64,000 nucleotides of DNA, from NCBI RefSeq assembly GCF_030273315.1, contig NZ_CP127174.1, positions 434,001-498,000 of the forward strand, written 5' to 3'. The notes below the pieces were generated by a model. The model saw only the letters and a program-made list of their open reading frames with translations, had not been told where the DNA came from and searched no databases. Position numbers and translations under genes: made by a program. This DNA is from Natrialbaceae archaeon AArc-T1-2. Lineage in GTDB: Archaea > Halobacteriota > Halobacteria > Halobacteriales > Natrialbaceae. Shown here piece after piece: positions 25,801 to 35,018 of this stretch. The first letter of the stretch is position 1, and each line of letters starts with the position of its first letter.

Positions 25801-27231
25801 TCACTCGCGTCGATACCGGCGACCCCAGCGCGGGCCGGCCCGACTCGAGAGGACGACCCCGACCGCACCGACCGCCAGCCCGGCCACGGCGAGCGCGCCG
25901 GCGACCGGCAGGGTGGGCGGGACGACGACGAAGCCAGCGACGAGCGTCGGCACGAGCGGGACGGCGACGCCGACGGTGAACGCGCCGAATCGGAGCGTGT
26001 CGAACAGGAACTCGTTCGGCGAGAAGCCGGCGATGAAGACGGTCAGCCCGTAGTAGTACAGCGAGTAGCCCGCGAGCACGACCGCGCCGACGGCCGCGTC
26101 GAGGGCGGTCGCGTCGAACCAGACGACGGCGACGAGGTAGGGCAGGGCCATCGTCGGCGCGCCGACCAGCACGAAGGCGGTGCGTTTGGCGTCGAAGACG
26201 GCCTCGAGGGTGACGGGGTGGATGCGGTAGGCCTCGAGCGAGTCGAACTGGGTCAGCCAGTTGTAGGTCGTGAACGCACAGAGCCCGAGCACGCCGCCGA
26301 AGAAGATCCCCGGCGCGGGCGCGACGCCCGTGATCGCGTCGACGACGCCAACGAGGAAGGCGACCAGCGCGAGCAGGATGGCCGCCGAGACGAACGGCTT
26401 GAGCACGCCACCCGAAGAGCGGGCCAGGTCCAGCAGCGTCTTCGCGACGAGTCCGTCCGCCCCGACGGGCAGGGCGTCCTCGAGTCGGCCGAACCGGTCG
26501 CTCGCGGTCCGGGTCGGCTCGCTGTAGGTCGGGTCGTACACCCGCAGCGAGAGTGCGCCGACGGCGACCGTGCCGACGGCGAGCGCGAGTGCCGAGGTGA
26601 TACCGCCGTCGTCGCTCACGAAGATGCGCCAGAGGGTCCCGCCGTAGCCGGCCAGCCACGCGAGGGACACGACACCGCCCAGGGCCGCTCCGATCGCCCA
26701 CGCCGGCACGCCACGCGTTCGCAATGCGATGCCCGCGACGGTGACGGCCATCCCGGCGACGAACGACAGCACGAGCGAGGCCCACAGCGTCCCAACCACG
26801 ACCGGCGTCGTCGCCGAGAGCCCGACCAGCGGGACGATCCCGACCGCCATCGGCAACACGAACAGGACGCCGTAGTAGGCGGCGTCTTTCAGGAGGAAGG
26901 CCCCGAGCAGCCACCGCCGGGACAGCGGCAGCGTCGCCGCACTCGAGAGCACCAGCGTGAGCTCCCCGAAGACGTTCTCGAGCATGTCCGAGCCGGCGAA
27001 GCCGGCCGTCCCGCTGTAGAGGCCGAAGGCGAGCGCGAACGCGTGGAGGCCGGCGACGACCCGCTCCGTTTCCGTCCCGGTCGCCGCGAGTGCGGCCGCC
27101 GCCCCCGCCACGAAGGCCGCGATCAGGACGGGAAACCCGAGAAAGCGCCGGCCGCCGAACAGCCGCGCGTGGAGTCGCCACTCCTCGCGAACCAGCGCGG
27201 CGAACACCGTCCAGTCGGTCCGGCGGCTCAT
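25801..27231 (-). CDS. ABC transporter permease, multi-spanning
   Basis: A 476-aa membrane protein starting at ATG 27231 (a longer open frame exists upstream). About twelve hydrophobic helices are visible, for example RFLGFPVLIAAFVAGAAAAL and PFVSAAILLALVAFLVGVVD. The start overlaps the end of the ATP-binding subunit by four bases, so the pair makes one exporter. The substrate is unknown. The high density of Ala, Val and Gly and the ABC-2-like layout suggest an exporter rather than an uptake system. Confidence 0.85.
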   Translation of the reverse strand: MSRRTDWTVFAALVREEWRLHARLFGGRRFLGFPVLIAAFVAGAAAALAATGTETERVVAGLHAFALAFGLYSGTAGFAGSDMLENVFGELTLVLSSAATLPLSRRWLLGAFLLKDAAYYGVLFVLPMAVGIVPLVGLSATTPVVVGTLWASLVLSFVAGMAVTVAGIALRTRGVPAWAIGAALGGVVSLAWLAGYGGTLWRIFVSDDGGITSALALAVGTVAVGALSLRVYDPTYSEPTRTASDRFGRLEDALPVGADGLVAKTLLDLARSSGGVLKPFVSAAILLALVAFLVGVVDAITGVAPAPGIFFGGVLGLCAFTTYNWLTQFDSLEAYRIHPVTLEAVFDAKRTAFVLVGAPTMALPYLVAVVWFDATALDAAVGAVVLAGYSLYYYGLTVFIAGFSPNEFLFDTLRFGAFTVGVAVPLVPTLVAGFVVVPPTLPVAGALAVAGLAVGAVGVVLSSRAGPRWGRRYRRE

Positions 27232-27971
27232 TCGACGACGGCCTCCGGGACGTCCCGCGTCGTCCCGTCGACGTGGGAGAGAAACGTCTCGAGCAGCGGC
27301 TCCTCGCGCCCCTCCGCGAGGTCGCGTTCGGCGACCAGCCGGCCGTCGGCGACGATGCCGACCCGGGTGCAGATCTCCTCGGCGACGTCGATGTTGTGCG
27401 TCGAGACGACGACGGCGTTGCCCGCCTCGGCGTACTCCCGGAGGAACTCCTTGACCTGCTCCTGGACGAGCGGATCGAGGTTCGCGAGCGGCTCGTCGAT
27501 GAAGACGGCCTCGGGTTCGTGGAGGAACGCGGCCGTGATCATCACCTTCTGTTGTTGCCCCCGCGAGAGATCGGTGTGTAACGTCTCGAGTTTGCTCGCG
27601 AACCCGAGCCGGGCTGCCCACCGTTCGGTCCGTTCGCGAACCGTCTCGGTGGGGAGGTCACGGACCGTCCCGACGAACGCGAAGTACTCCCGCGGGGTGA
27701 GAAAGCTCGGCGGCGTCCCCTGCTCGGGGAGGATGCCGACGCGACGGCGGGTCTCGATCGGCTCGGCGACCGGATCGGTATCCAGCACCGTCGCCGTCCC
27801 GCTGTCGGGTCGGATCTGTCCCGTCAGCACCCGGATCGTCGTCGTCTTCCCGGCCCCGTTCGGGCCGAGAAAGCCAAAGAGCTCCCCACGTGCTACCTCG
27901 AAACTCAGCTCGACCAGCGCGTCGACGGACCCGTAGGCTTTCGCGAGCCCGTCTGCACGTATGGCGACCAT
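27228..27971 (-). CDS. ABC transporter ATP-binding protein
   Basis: A 247-aa protein with Walker A GPNGAGKTTT (~37-46), Q-loop LPEQGTP, signature LSRGQQQKV, Walker B AVFIDEPLANLDP and the switch histidine in VVVSTHNIDVAEE. It resembles the CcmA/NatA group of exporters. It is the promoter-proximal gene of a two-gene operon with the permease at 25801-27231. Confidence 0.92.
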   Translation of the reverse strand: MVAIRADGLAKAYGSVDALVELSFEVARGELFGFLGPNGAGKTTTIRVLTGQIRPDSGTATVLDTDPVAEPIETRRRVGILPEQGTPPSFLTPREYFAFVGTVRDLPTETVRERTERWAARLGFASKLETLHTDLSRGQQQKVMITAAFLHEPEAVFIDEPLANLDPLVQEQVKEFLREYAEAGNAVVVSTHNIDVAEEICTRVGIVADGRLVAERDLAEGREEPLLETFLSHVDGTTRDVPEAVVE

Positions 27972-28116
27972 CGAACGGGACGTCGTTTACAGGACGTGCC
28001 AATAACTGTGCTGGCAGCGGCAGACTGGCGACTCGCGCCCGCCTCGCCTCGAGGCCGTCGTTCACCGAGTGCGTCTCGCAGCCGAAGCTTTATCCCTCGA
28101 GTCCGAACCCGACCGT

Positions 28117-28908
28117 ATGCCGACGCTGGGCGAGACGGTGGTCGTCGCCGCGCTCGCCGGCTGTGCGACCGGACTCGGCGCGTTGCCGACCCTGGTCACC
28201 GACCGGGTCAGCCACCGCGTCTACGACGGCGCGATCGGGCTCGCCGCCGGCATCATGGTCGGCGCGGCGGTGTTCGCGCTCGTGGTGCCCGGGCTCGAGC
28301 TCGGCTCCGCCTGGGAGGTCGTCGCCGGCGTCCTCGTCGGCGGCGCGTTCCTGCTCGCGACGAACGCACTCCTGCCACACGTTCACCTCCGGTTCCGGGC
28401 CGACCGCCTCGAGGGAACTGCGGCGCTCGAGGCCAGCGGGACGACGCCTCCGGACGACGACCTCCGGCGGGCACTTTTAGTCGGTGCGGCAGTGACGATC
28501 CACAACGTCCCCGAGGGACTCGCTGTCGGCATCGCCTTCGGAAGCGGCGAGGCGGGGCTTGGATTCCTCATCGCGACGGCGATTGCCGTCCAGAACGTCC
28601 CCGACGGGTTCGCGATGGCCGTCCCGGCGGATCGGGCCGGCGTCTCGTGGCCGAAGACGCTGCTTTACACGACGCTGTCCGGCGGCCTCCCGGAGCCGAT
28701 CGCCGCCGCCGTCGGCTTCTCGCTGGTCGCCCTCGTCACCGGGCTCTTCCCGGCCGCCGCCGGCTTCGCCGCGGGCGCGATGATCGCCGTCGTCTTCCGG
28801 GAACTGGTCCCCTCGAGTCACGGCCACGGCTACGCCGACACTGCCACGGCGACGTTCGTCGCCGGCTTCGCACTCATGCTCGTCGTCGACACCGTCCTCG
28901 CGGTCTGA
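28117..28908 (+). CDS. ZIP-family metal transporter
   Basis: A 263-aa protein starting at ATG 28117. Eight membrane helices are expected. The metal path is marked by HNVPEGLAVGIAFGSG in helix 4 and QNVPDGFAMAVPADR in helix 5, the duplicated ZIP motif. The loop after helix 3 holds few histidines (LLPHVHLRF). It likely imports zinc or another divalent ion. It is a rightward single gene; the ABC operon is divergent from it. Confidence 0.9.
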   Translation: MPTLGETVVVAALAGCATGLGALPTLVTDRVSHRVYDGAIGLAAGIMVGAAVFALVVPGLELGSAWEVVAGVLVGGAFLLATNALLPHVHLRFRADRLEGTAALEASGTTPPDDDLRRALLVGAAVTIHNVPEGLAVGIAFGSGEAGLGFLIATAIAVQNVPDGFAMAVPADRAGVSWPKTLLYTTLSGGLPEPIAAAVGFSLVALVTGLFPAAAGFAAGAMIAVVFRELVPSSHGHGYADTATATFVAGFALMLVVDTVLAV

Positions 28909-28969
28909 TACTCCGTCTCTCGACTATCGAATCGGACGGGGAGACACACGGTGTGACCGACGACACGAG

Positions 28970-29737
28970 TCAGTCCCTGATCCGGACGATCCCCTCTTCG
29001 AAAACCTCCCGGTTCGGGACGATGTACTCCTCGGAGTCGGACTCGATTTTCGTCACGAAGAGGTCGACCTCCTGGACGATCCCCGTCCGGTCGCCGATCC
29101 GGATCCGGTCGCCGATGCTGTAGGGCTGCTCGAGCAGCAGGTAGATGCCGACTGCACTCGAGACGAGAAAGTCCTTGAAGGCGTATCCACCGACGAAGAC
29201 GACGCCGGCGGCGTACACCGTCAGCAGGATGACGAGTGCGAGCACCTGGACGCCGACCTGTGCGAGCGCGATGAGGAAGGTGACGTACAACACCGAGTAC
29301 TTGACGACTTTCGGAACGACCGAGACCTCGGGCAGTTTGACGCTCCGGAGGTACTCGCTGACGACCAGTTCGGCCTTGTCGGCGATGATGAAACCGACGA
29401 TGAGCACGAGCACGGCGATGAAGACCTGCGGGATGAACGCGGTAAGCTGCAGCCAGAACGCGTCGGTGTCGATGAGCCGGGCGATGTGGACGGCGGTGAG
29501 GATGGCGATCCCGTAAATAAACCACGAACTCAATCGGGCGACGATCTCGACGGTCGACGTGCCGAGTGACTGGGCGGTCCGTTCGAACGGGGTTCCCTCG
29601 ACGGCGTCGGGAACGCCAGCGGCGGCGAGCAGTTCCTCGTTGAGCCGACCGACGAGGTAGCCGACGACGAACCCCAACAGGAGCACGATCGCCGCGATGA
29701 CCGCCGGCTCGTCGATGAGCGTCTGCCACTCTACCAT
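28970..29737 (-). CDS. MscS-family mechanosensitive channel
   Basis: A 255-aa protein. Three to five membrane helices cover residues 10-30, 68-85, 95-120 and 135-175, followed by a beta domain of MscS type (QPYSIGDRIRIGDRTGIVQE, VDLFVTKIESDSEEYIVPNR). The gating helix is LVSEYLRSVKLPEVSVVPKV. It releases solutes at low osmolarity. Its ATG lies one base after the stop of dacZ, so the two genes form an operon; c-di-AMP made by DacZ is tied to osmotic balance. Confidence 0.9.
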   Translation of the reverse strand: MVEWQTLIDEPAVIAAIVLLLGFVVGYLVGRLNEELLAAAGVPDAVEGTPFERTAQSLGTSTVEIVARLSSWFIYGIAILTAVHIARLIDTDAFWLQLTAFIPQVFIAVLVLIVGFIIADKAELVVSEYLRSVKLPEVSVVPKVVKYSVLYVTFLIALAQVGVQVLALVILLTVYAAGVVFVGGYAFKDFLVSSAVGIYLLLEQPYSIGDRIRIGDRTGIVQEVDLFVTKIESDSEEYIVPNREVFEEGIVRIRD

Positions 29738-29738
29738 A

Positions 29739-30551
29739 TCAGTACTCCTCCGGGTCGACCTCGAGAACGAGTTCTCCGCCCTTGAACGCCCGTACCAATC
29801 CGTCGCTTTCTGAGAGGACGATCGCCGTCGCGTTCGTGTCCCGGGTGATCGCCCCGCCGGCCATGTGTCTCGCGCCGAGTCCCTTCGGGATGTCGACACC
29901 CTCCGCGGAGGGCTCGAGATAGCGGTAGGCGGAGACGATCTTGCCCGAATCCGAGATGACGAACGCGCCGTCGAGCCGGGAGAACTCCTTGAGCATGACG
30001 TTGACGATCGGATCCCCGACGTGGACGTGGGACTTCTCGAAGGGGTTGTACGACAGCGGCCGGGACTTGTTCATCACCTTCCCGGCGTCGCCGACGACGA
30101 ACAACGCGCCGACGGGTTTGCCCTTCTGGCCCTTCTGACCGAGCTCGATCGCCAGCTCGAGGACGGCCTTGATCACGTCCGGCTCCGCCCGAGATCTGGC
30201 GAACAGGTTGTAGATGCCGGTCTGTTCGTCGGCGTCGGCTCGCACCCGCGAGACCGTGTCGATCTCGTCGCCGAAGACGCCGATCGCACAGGCGAGGACG
30301 TCGCCGTCGTCGATCACGCCGTTGTCGAGTCCGCCCTCGAGTGCGAACCGCACTCGGTCGGTGACGTCGGTGAACTCGATCGGGAGCTCGACGAAGGTAT
30401 CGGCCCCGACCGCGTTCTCGGTGCCGACGACGACCACCTCGAGGTCGTCGGTCTCGGCGACTCGCTCGTGAAACGAACTGCTCGGCGAGAAAAGCGCAAC
30501 GACGTCGGCGTCCGACAGAAGGTCTTCGAACACGTCGTCTAGTCCGGCCAT
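29739..30551 (-). CDS. dacZ: DacZ diadenylate cyclase
   Basis: A 270-aa archaeal c-di-AMP synthase with a C-terminal DisA_N cyclase domain. The catalytic motifs are DGA at 194-196 (RLDGAFVIS) and ARHMAG at 227-232, matching the DGA/RHR pair of diadenylate cyclases. The N-terminal ~110 residues form a PEP-like regulatory domain. The start is ATG 30551 inside a longer frame. It is the first gene of an operon with mscS. DacZ makes c-di-AMP from two ATP; in Haloferax it is essential and its level affects survival under salt stress. Confidence 0.93.
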   Translation of the reverse strand: MAGLDDVFEDLLSDADVVALFSPSSSFHERVAETDDLEVVVVGTENAVGADTFVELPIEFTDVTDRVRFALEGGLDNGVIDDGDVLACAIGVFGDEIDTVSRVRADADEQTGIYNLFARSRAEPDVIKAVLELAIELGQKGQKGKPVGALFVVGDAGKVMNKSRPLSYNPFEKSHVHVGDPIVNVMLKEFSRLDGAFVISDSGKIVSAYRYLEPSAEGVDIPKGLGARHMAGGAITRDTNATAIVLSESDGLVRAFKGGELVLEVDPEEY

Positions 30552-30877
30552 TAAGTAGTACACCTGGCCCTGCTCGAATAAGCGTTGTGGACCGTCTGAC
30601 ACCTGCTATCGACTGTCCCGGAGATCACTCTCCCGCTCGAGGGTGCGACCGTCCGGACTGTTCGATCAGAACGGCTGTCGTTCGGGCGCGAGAACCTATC
30701 GTACAGCCGTTACAAAGGCATATTGGCGCATATCCCCGAGTCGCAGGTGATGGCCGTCATACTGCCGGCTGTACGTCGTGACAGATTCTCACCGCCACGG
30801 GGTGGCGAGAATCGTTACACAGTTACAGCCGATAGTATCAGCCCGTTCTCGAGACGGAGACGGACGGTGAGTCGTCC
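30552..30877. other. Intergenic region with a long palindrome between dacZ and the RND gene
   Basis: About 326 bases between divergent genes. The left part is presumably the dacZ promoter. The right part is dominated by the palindrome at 30760-30837. No coding frame is seen. Confidence 0.5.
30760..30837. repeat. 78-bp imperfect palindrome (copy A)
   Basis: Tips TACTGCCGGCTGTA (left) and TACAGCCGATAGTA (right) are inverted copies. Inside, GATTCTC (30784-30790) pairs with GAGAATC (30807-30813), and GCCAC pairs with GTGGC around a short centre. Length and tips resemble copies at 47787-47865 and 2588-2667. The flanks show TCA on both sides, only three bases. Confidence 0.75.
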
Positions 30878-33800
30878 GTGACCGGTGACCGTGTCGAACG
30901 ATACGCGAACGCGATCGTCTCACACAGTCGTCTCGTCGTCGTCGCCGTGTTGATCGTCACGCTCGTCGTCGCCGCTGGCGCGGCGGTCGGCGAGACCGAA
31001 GACGCCGGCATCGGCGAGTTCGAGACCGACTCCCCCGAGACCGACGCGCTCGAGGAGATCGAAGCGACCTACGGCACCGACGACGCCGTGGTCGCCCAGC
31101 TGGTCGTCCGCGAGGAAGATGGCGACGTCCTCACCCGGGCGTCGTTGCTCGAGGGGCTGTCCCTCCAGCAAGACGTCCGTGACGATCCGGCCCTGAACGC
31201 GACTCTCGAGGACGAGGGCTTTCTCGCCTTCGAGAACGCCGTCGCGACCGCCGGGATCAGAGGCGAGCAGTTCGAGGAGCTGAACGAATCCGCCGCGGAA
31301 CTCGAGGCGGAGTTCGAGGCGTTCAACGAGACCGCCGAAACGCTCGAGGACGATTTCGAAGCGCTGAACGAGACGGCAGACGAACTCGACGAGCAGGAAG
31401 CAGAGATCGCGTCCCGTGAGGCCGCACTGGAGCGCTCGAGCGATCGCCTCGAACGCGACGCCGACCGGCTCGCGGAGGACCGCACACAGCTCGAGGCCGA
31501 CCGGGCCGACCTCGAGGAACGCGTCGAGACGCTGTCGGCAGCGTTACACGAGACCGTCGAGTTGCAGACGGCCTACGACGAGGCCGACGCCGAGACCGAA
31601 CGCGAGGCGATCGACGAGGCGATCGAGCAGACCTGGACCGACGCGGCCGCCGAGGCTGACCTCGATCCACAGCAACGCGAGGCGTTCGAGGCCGTCGGCA
31701 CCGAGGTCCGCGAGCTGACGACCGAGGGCGGCGGGGATCCGCCGGCCGAGGACGCGATCGAGCGCGGGGTCGCAGGCGTCCTCGAGGACGAGTTCGAAGA
31801 CCTCGAACAACGCGGCCAGGAGCTGGACGAACGCGCTCAGGAGATCGAAGAACGCAGCGAACGCATCGACGACCGCTCCCGCGAACTCGCGAGCGACGCC
31901 GGGGAACTCGGCGAGGCACGCGAGGCCTTCGGCGAGCGAGCCGACGACCTCGAGGAGCGCGCGGACGAGCTCGAGGCGTGGGGCGAGGACCTCCAGCAGC
32001 GTGCCGAGGATCTCGAGGCCGAGTTCGAGGCCGCCGAAGAGGCGGACGAACCGTCGCTCGAGGAACAGATCGAGTACCTCGAGGGCCTGACCGAGAGCGA
32101 GTTCGAGGAGCTACTCGCCGACGTCCTCGATCCCGACGCCGACGAGAGCGAGGACGCCTACGAGTTCCTGCCGACCGACTACGACCCCGGTTCGACGACC
32201 GCCGAGTCCCGGATCGCCCTTCTCTTTCAGGTCGACGACAGCGGTCCCGACGACGACCCACAGGCGGCATACGACGCCCAGGTCGAGATCGACGCGCTGG
32301 TCGAGGAGCGCTTCGACGACGCCTTCGTCTTCGGCCAGGGGATCAGTGACGAGGCGTCGGCGAACGCCGTCGGCGACAGCTTCGCGATCATCACGCCCGT
32401 CGCGCTCGTGCTCGTCCTCGTCGTCCTCGCGGTCACCTATCGCGACGTCGTCGACGTCCTCATCGGGCTGGTCGGCATCGGCGTCGTGATGGCCTGGCTC
32501 GCTGGAATCATGGGCTGGCTCGAGATCCCGATGAGCCAGTTGCTCATCGCGGTTCCGTTCCTGTTGATCGGGCTCTCGATCGACTACGCGTTGCACGTGG
32601 TGATGCGATACCGGGAGGCCCGGGCGGGCGTGCTCTCGGCGATCGAGGGCGAATCGACCGACGGCGGAACCGTCGGCGTCGCCGCGGGGATGGGACTCGG
32701 TCTGGGCGGCGTCGTCCTCGCGCTCGGGGCGGCGACGGTCTCGACCAGCGTCGGCTTTCTCTCGAACGTCGTCAGCCCGCTACCGGCGATCCAGGACTTC
32801 GCGGTCCTGAGCGCCGGTGGCATCGTCGCGACGTTCGTCGCCTTCGGCGTGTTCGTCCCTGCGCTCAAAGTCGAGGTCGACGGCGTCCTCGAGAACCGCG
32901 TCGGTCGCGACCGCGCGAAGTCGCCGTTCGGCGTCGACACGGGCGCCGCCAACCGCGCGCTGCGTGGCGTAGCGAGCGTGGCCCGCCGGGCACCGCTCGC
33001 AGTGGTCGCCGTCGCCCTGGTGCTCGCGATCGGTGGGGCCTACGGCGCGACCGGCATCGACACGGAGTTCAACGAGGCCGACTTCCTGCCCGAGGACGCA
33101 CCCGACTGGGCACAGTCCCTGCCCGGCCCGCTTGCTCCCGAGACGTACACGATCGCCGACGACGCGGAGTACATCGGCGAGAACTTCCGCGACGCGGACA
33201 GCCAGACCCAGATACTGATACGCGGGGACGTGACCGACCCCGACACGCTCGCGGCGATCGACGACGCGACGGCCGACGTCGACGGTGACGGCACGATCCT
33301 CGTCGGACCGGACGGCGACCCCGCCATCGAGGGGCCACACACCGTGATCCGCGAGGTCGCCGCCGACAACGAGACCGTCGCGGCCGCCCTCGAGGATCGG
33401 GACGCGACGGGCAACGACCTGCCAGACGAGGACGTCGCCGGCTTCTACGACCGCCTCTTCGAGGTCGATCCGGACCGCGCCGAGGAGGCCCTCTACCGGA
33501 CCGACGACGGCGACTACGAGACGGCCCGCCTGCTCGTCGACGTCCGCGGCGACGCCGCCGCCCAGGACGTCGCAGACGACAGCCGCGACCTCGCCGGGGC
33601 GATCGAGGACGGCGGCTCCGTGACCGCGGTCGCGACCGGCGGTCCCGTGACGACCGCCGTCGTCCAGGACGCCTTACTCGAGACGCTCGTGCAGGCCTTC
33701 GCCGTGACGCTCGTGGTCATCCTCGGGTTCCTGACCGTGCTGTACTGGGTGCGCCACCGGTCGCTCTCGCTCGGCGTCGTCACGCTCGCACCGGTCGTCG

Positions 33801-34222
33801 CAGCGCTCGCCTGGCTGCTCGGGACGATGGCGATACTCGAGGTGCCCTTCAACAGCGAGACCGCAGTGATCACGAGCCTCGCGATCGGGCTCGGCGTCGA
33901 CTACAGCATCCACCTCGGCGAGCGCTTCGTCGCCGAACGGTCCGATCGGGAGCATTCGAGAACCGACGCCGACGCGAGCGACGACCTCGGAGAAGCGATA
34001 ACTGCCACCGTCACGGGCACCGGCGGCGCGTTGCTCGGCAGCGCCGCGACGACGGCGGCCGGCTTCGGCGTCCTCGCGCTCGCACTGGCCCCGCCGCTGC
34101 AGCGGTTCGGCCTGGTGACGGGGCTGAGCATCGTCTTCGCGTTCGTCGCCTGCGTCGTCGTCCTGCCCTGCCTGCTCGTCGTCCGCGAACGACTGCTCGA
34201 GCGCTGGATCCGATACCGGTGA
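30878..34222 (+). CDS. RND-superfamily (HAE3/MmpL-type) exporter with large coiled-coil ectodomain
   Basis: A 1114-aa protein with two halves of six membrane helices. The first external domain, between helix 1 (19-36) and helix 2 (~500), contains a coiled coil at ~130-230 and again at ~305-385, rich in Glu and Leu (LEAEFEAFNETAETLEDDFE and similar). The second domain follows helix 7. GLSIDYALHVVMRYRE and GLGVDYSIHLGERFV are the charged intramembrane motifs of the family and are expected to carry the proton. Likely a lipid or hydrophobe exporter; the cargo is unknown. GTG 30878 was taken as start. Confidence 0.88.
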   Translation: MTGDRVERYANAIVSHSRLVVVAVLIVTLVVAAGAAVGETEDAGIGEFETDSPETDALEEIEATYGTDDAVVAQLVVREEDGDVLTRASLLEGLSLQQDVRDDPALNATLEDEGFLAFENAVATAGIRGEQFEELNESAAELEAEFEAFNETAETLEDDFEALNETADELDEQEAEIASREAALERSSDRLERDADRLAEDRTQLEADRADLEERVETLSAALHETVELQTAYDEADAETEREAIDEAIEQTWTDAAAEADLDPQQREAFEAVGTEVRELTTEGGGDPPAEDAIERGVAGVLEDEFEDLEQRGQELDERAQEIEERSERIDDRSRELASDAGELGEAREAFGERADDLEERADELEAWGEDLQQRAEDLEAEFEAAEEADEPSLEEQIEYLEGLTESEFEELLADVLDPDADESEDAYEFLPTDYDPGSTTAESRIALLFQVDDSGPDDDPQAAYDAQVEIDALVEERFDDAFVFGQGISDEASANAVGDSFAIITPVALVLVLVVLAVTYRDVVDVLIGLVGIGVVMAWLAGIMGWLEIPMSQLLIAVPFLLIGLSIDYALHVVMRYREARAGVLSAIEGESTDGGTVGVAAGMGLGLGGVVLALGAATVSTSVGFLSNVVSPLPAIQDFAVLSAGGIVATFVAFGVFVPALKVEVDGVLENRVGRDRAKSPFGVDTGAANRALRGVASVARRAPLAVVAVALVLAIGGAYGATGIDTEFNEADFLPEDAPDWAQSLPGPLAPETYTIADDAEYIGENFRDADSQTQILIRGDVTDPDTLAAIDDATADVDGDGTILVGPDGDPAIEGPHTVIREVAADNETVAAALEDRDATGNDLPDEDVAGFYDRLFEVDPDRAEEALYRTDDGDYETARLLVDVRGDAAAQDVADDSRDLAGAIEDGGSVTAVATGGPVTTAVVQDALLETLVQAFAVTLVVILGFLTVLYWVRHRSLSLGVVTLAPVVAALAWLLGTMAILEVPFNSETAVITSLAIGLGVDYSIHLGERFVAERSDREHSRTDADASDDLGEAITATVTGTGGALLGSAATTAAGFGVLALALAPPLQRFGLVTGLSIVFAFVACVVVLPCLLVVRERLLERWIRYR

Positions 34223-34337
34223 CCGTCGGTCGGCGTAGGTTCAAGTACGAACGGCGGCCCAGTCTCGCCGATGAAACTCGATACGCCAGTACGACCGCGA
34301 CTGCGATCGATCGCACCGCCACGTGATCTGCGAGCAG

Positions 34338-34904
34338 ATGGGACGTAGAGCCCTCGTCGCCTACCGGCGACCCGACGCCCGGTACGACGTCCACTACAGC
34401 CACTGGGGTGGCGAGAGACTCTCGCTTGTGACCGCGCTGTCAGCCGACGCGCCGCTGGCCGACGGCGCGGTCGACGTCGATCCGCTCGCCGTCGGCGTCT
34501 CTCTCGAGTGCGTCCTCGCGTGCCACCTCGACCCCTGTACGTACGAGGCGCTGTATCTCGTCTCTCCCGACGTCGCCCTCACGCCGTATCGGGTCTGCTG
34601 GCTCGAGTGGGGCGACGGCCGCGACAGCGACCGAAAACGGGATCGAGACCGTGGTGCGATCGTCCCGGTCGAACCGGGCGGACGCGACCACGAGGTCCGC
34701 GCCTGGTTCCGAGCGATCAAGACGACGCTGTCTGACCTGTGTGAGATGGGCGCGATCCGGCGACAGGCGGCGACGGCGTACCTCGAGGCACGGGTGTGCG
34801 AGGACGAGCACGGACACGTCTACACCTACCGGCGAGGACCGTCCAGCGACGACGAGACGTGCGCCAAGGAGGGCGACGACACACCCGACGATCGCTCGAG
34901 GTAA
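34338..34904 (+). CDS. DUF6735 family protein
   Basis: A 188-aa protein whose first residues MGRRALVAYRRPDARYDVHY match the DUF6735 pattern. The middle section carries a Cys/His-containing segment (SLECVLACHLDPCTYEALYL), and the C-terminal half has an acidic, hydrophilic tail (DDETCAKEGDDTPDDRSR). Function unknown. The ATG at 34338 was chosen over an upstream GTG. It sits convergent with the MutS-like gene, whose duplicated 3' end lies only 17 bases away. Confidence 0.78.
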   Translation: MGRRALVAYRRPDARYDVHYSHWGGERLSLVTALSADAPLADGAVDVDPLAVGVSLECVLACHLDPCTYEALYLVSPDVALTPYRVCWLEWGDGRDSDRKRDRDRGAIVPVEPGGRDHEVRAWFRAIKTTLSDLCEMGAIRRQAATAYLEARVCEDEHGHVYTYRRGPSSDDETCAKEGDDTPDDRSR

Positions 34905-34920
34905 CGGACCTATCGTTGCC

Positions 34921-35018
34921 AGCGGGCGTCGGCGAGCGTTCGCTGGACGGTCTCCTGTCCGACGGCCTCAGCGGGCGTCGGCGAGCGTTCGCTGGACGGT
35001 CTCCTGTCCGACGGCCTC
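34921..35018. repeat. 49-bp tandem duplication at the 3' end of the MutS-like gene
   Basis: 34921-34969 and 34970-35018 are identical 49-bp units in tandem. On the minus strand both encode the segment EAVGQETVQRTLADAR. Because 49 is not a multiple of three, the second unit is out of frame: the protein now ends at TGA 34970-34968. Without the duplication it would read on through WQR to the TAG at 34912-34910. Confidence 0.95.

Noticed and set aside
24250-27936. 1228-codon open frame on the + strand
   Set aside because: It runs antisense through cobQ and both ABC genes; composition is Arg/Asp/Glu-rich shadow sequence with no domain. The minus-strand genes have clear motifs.
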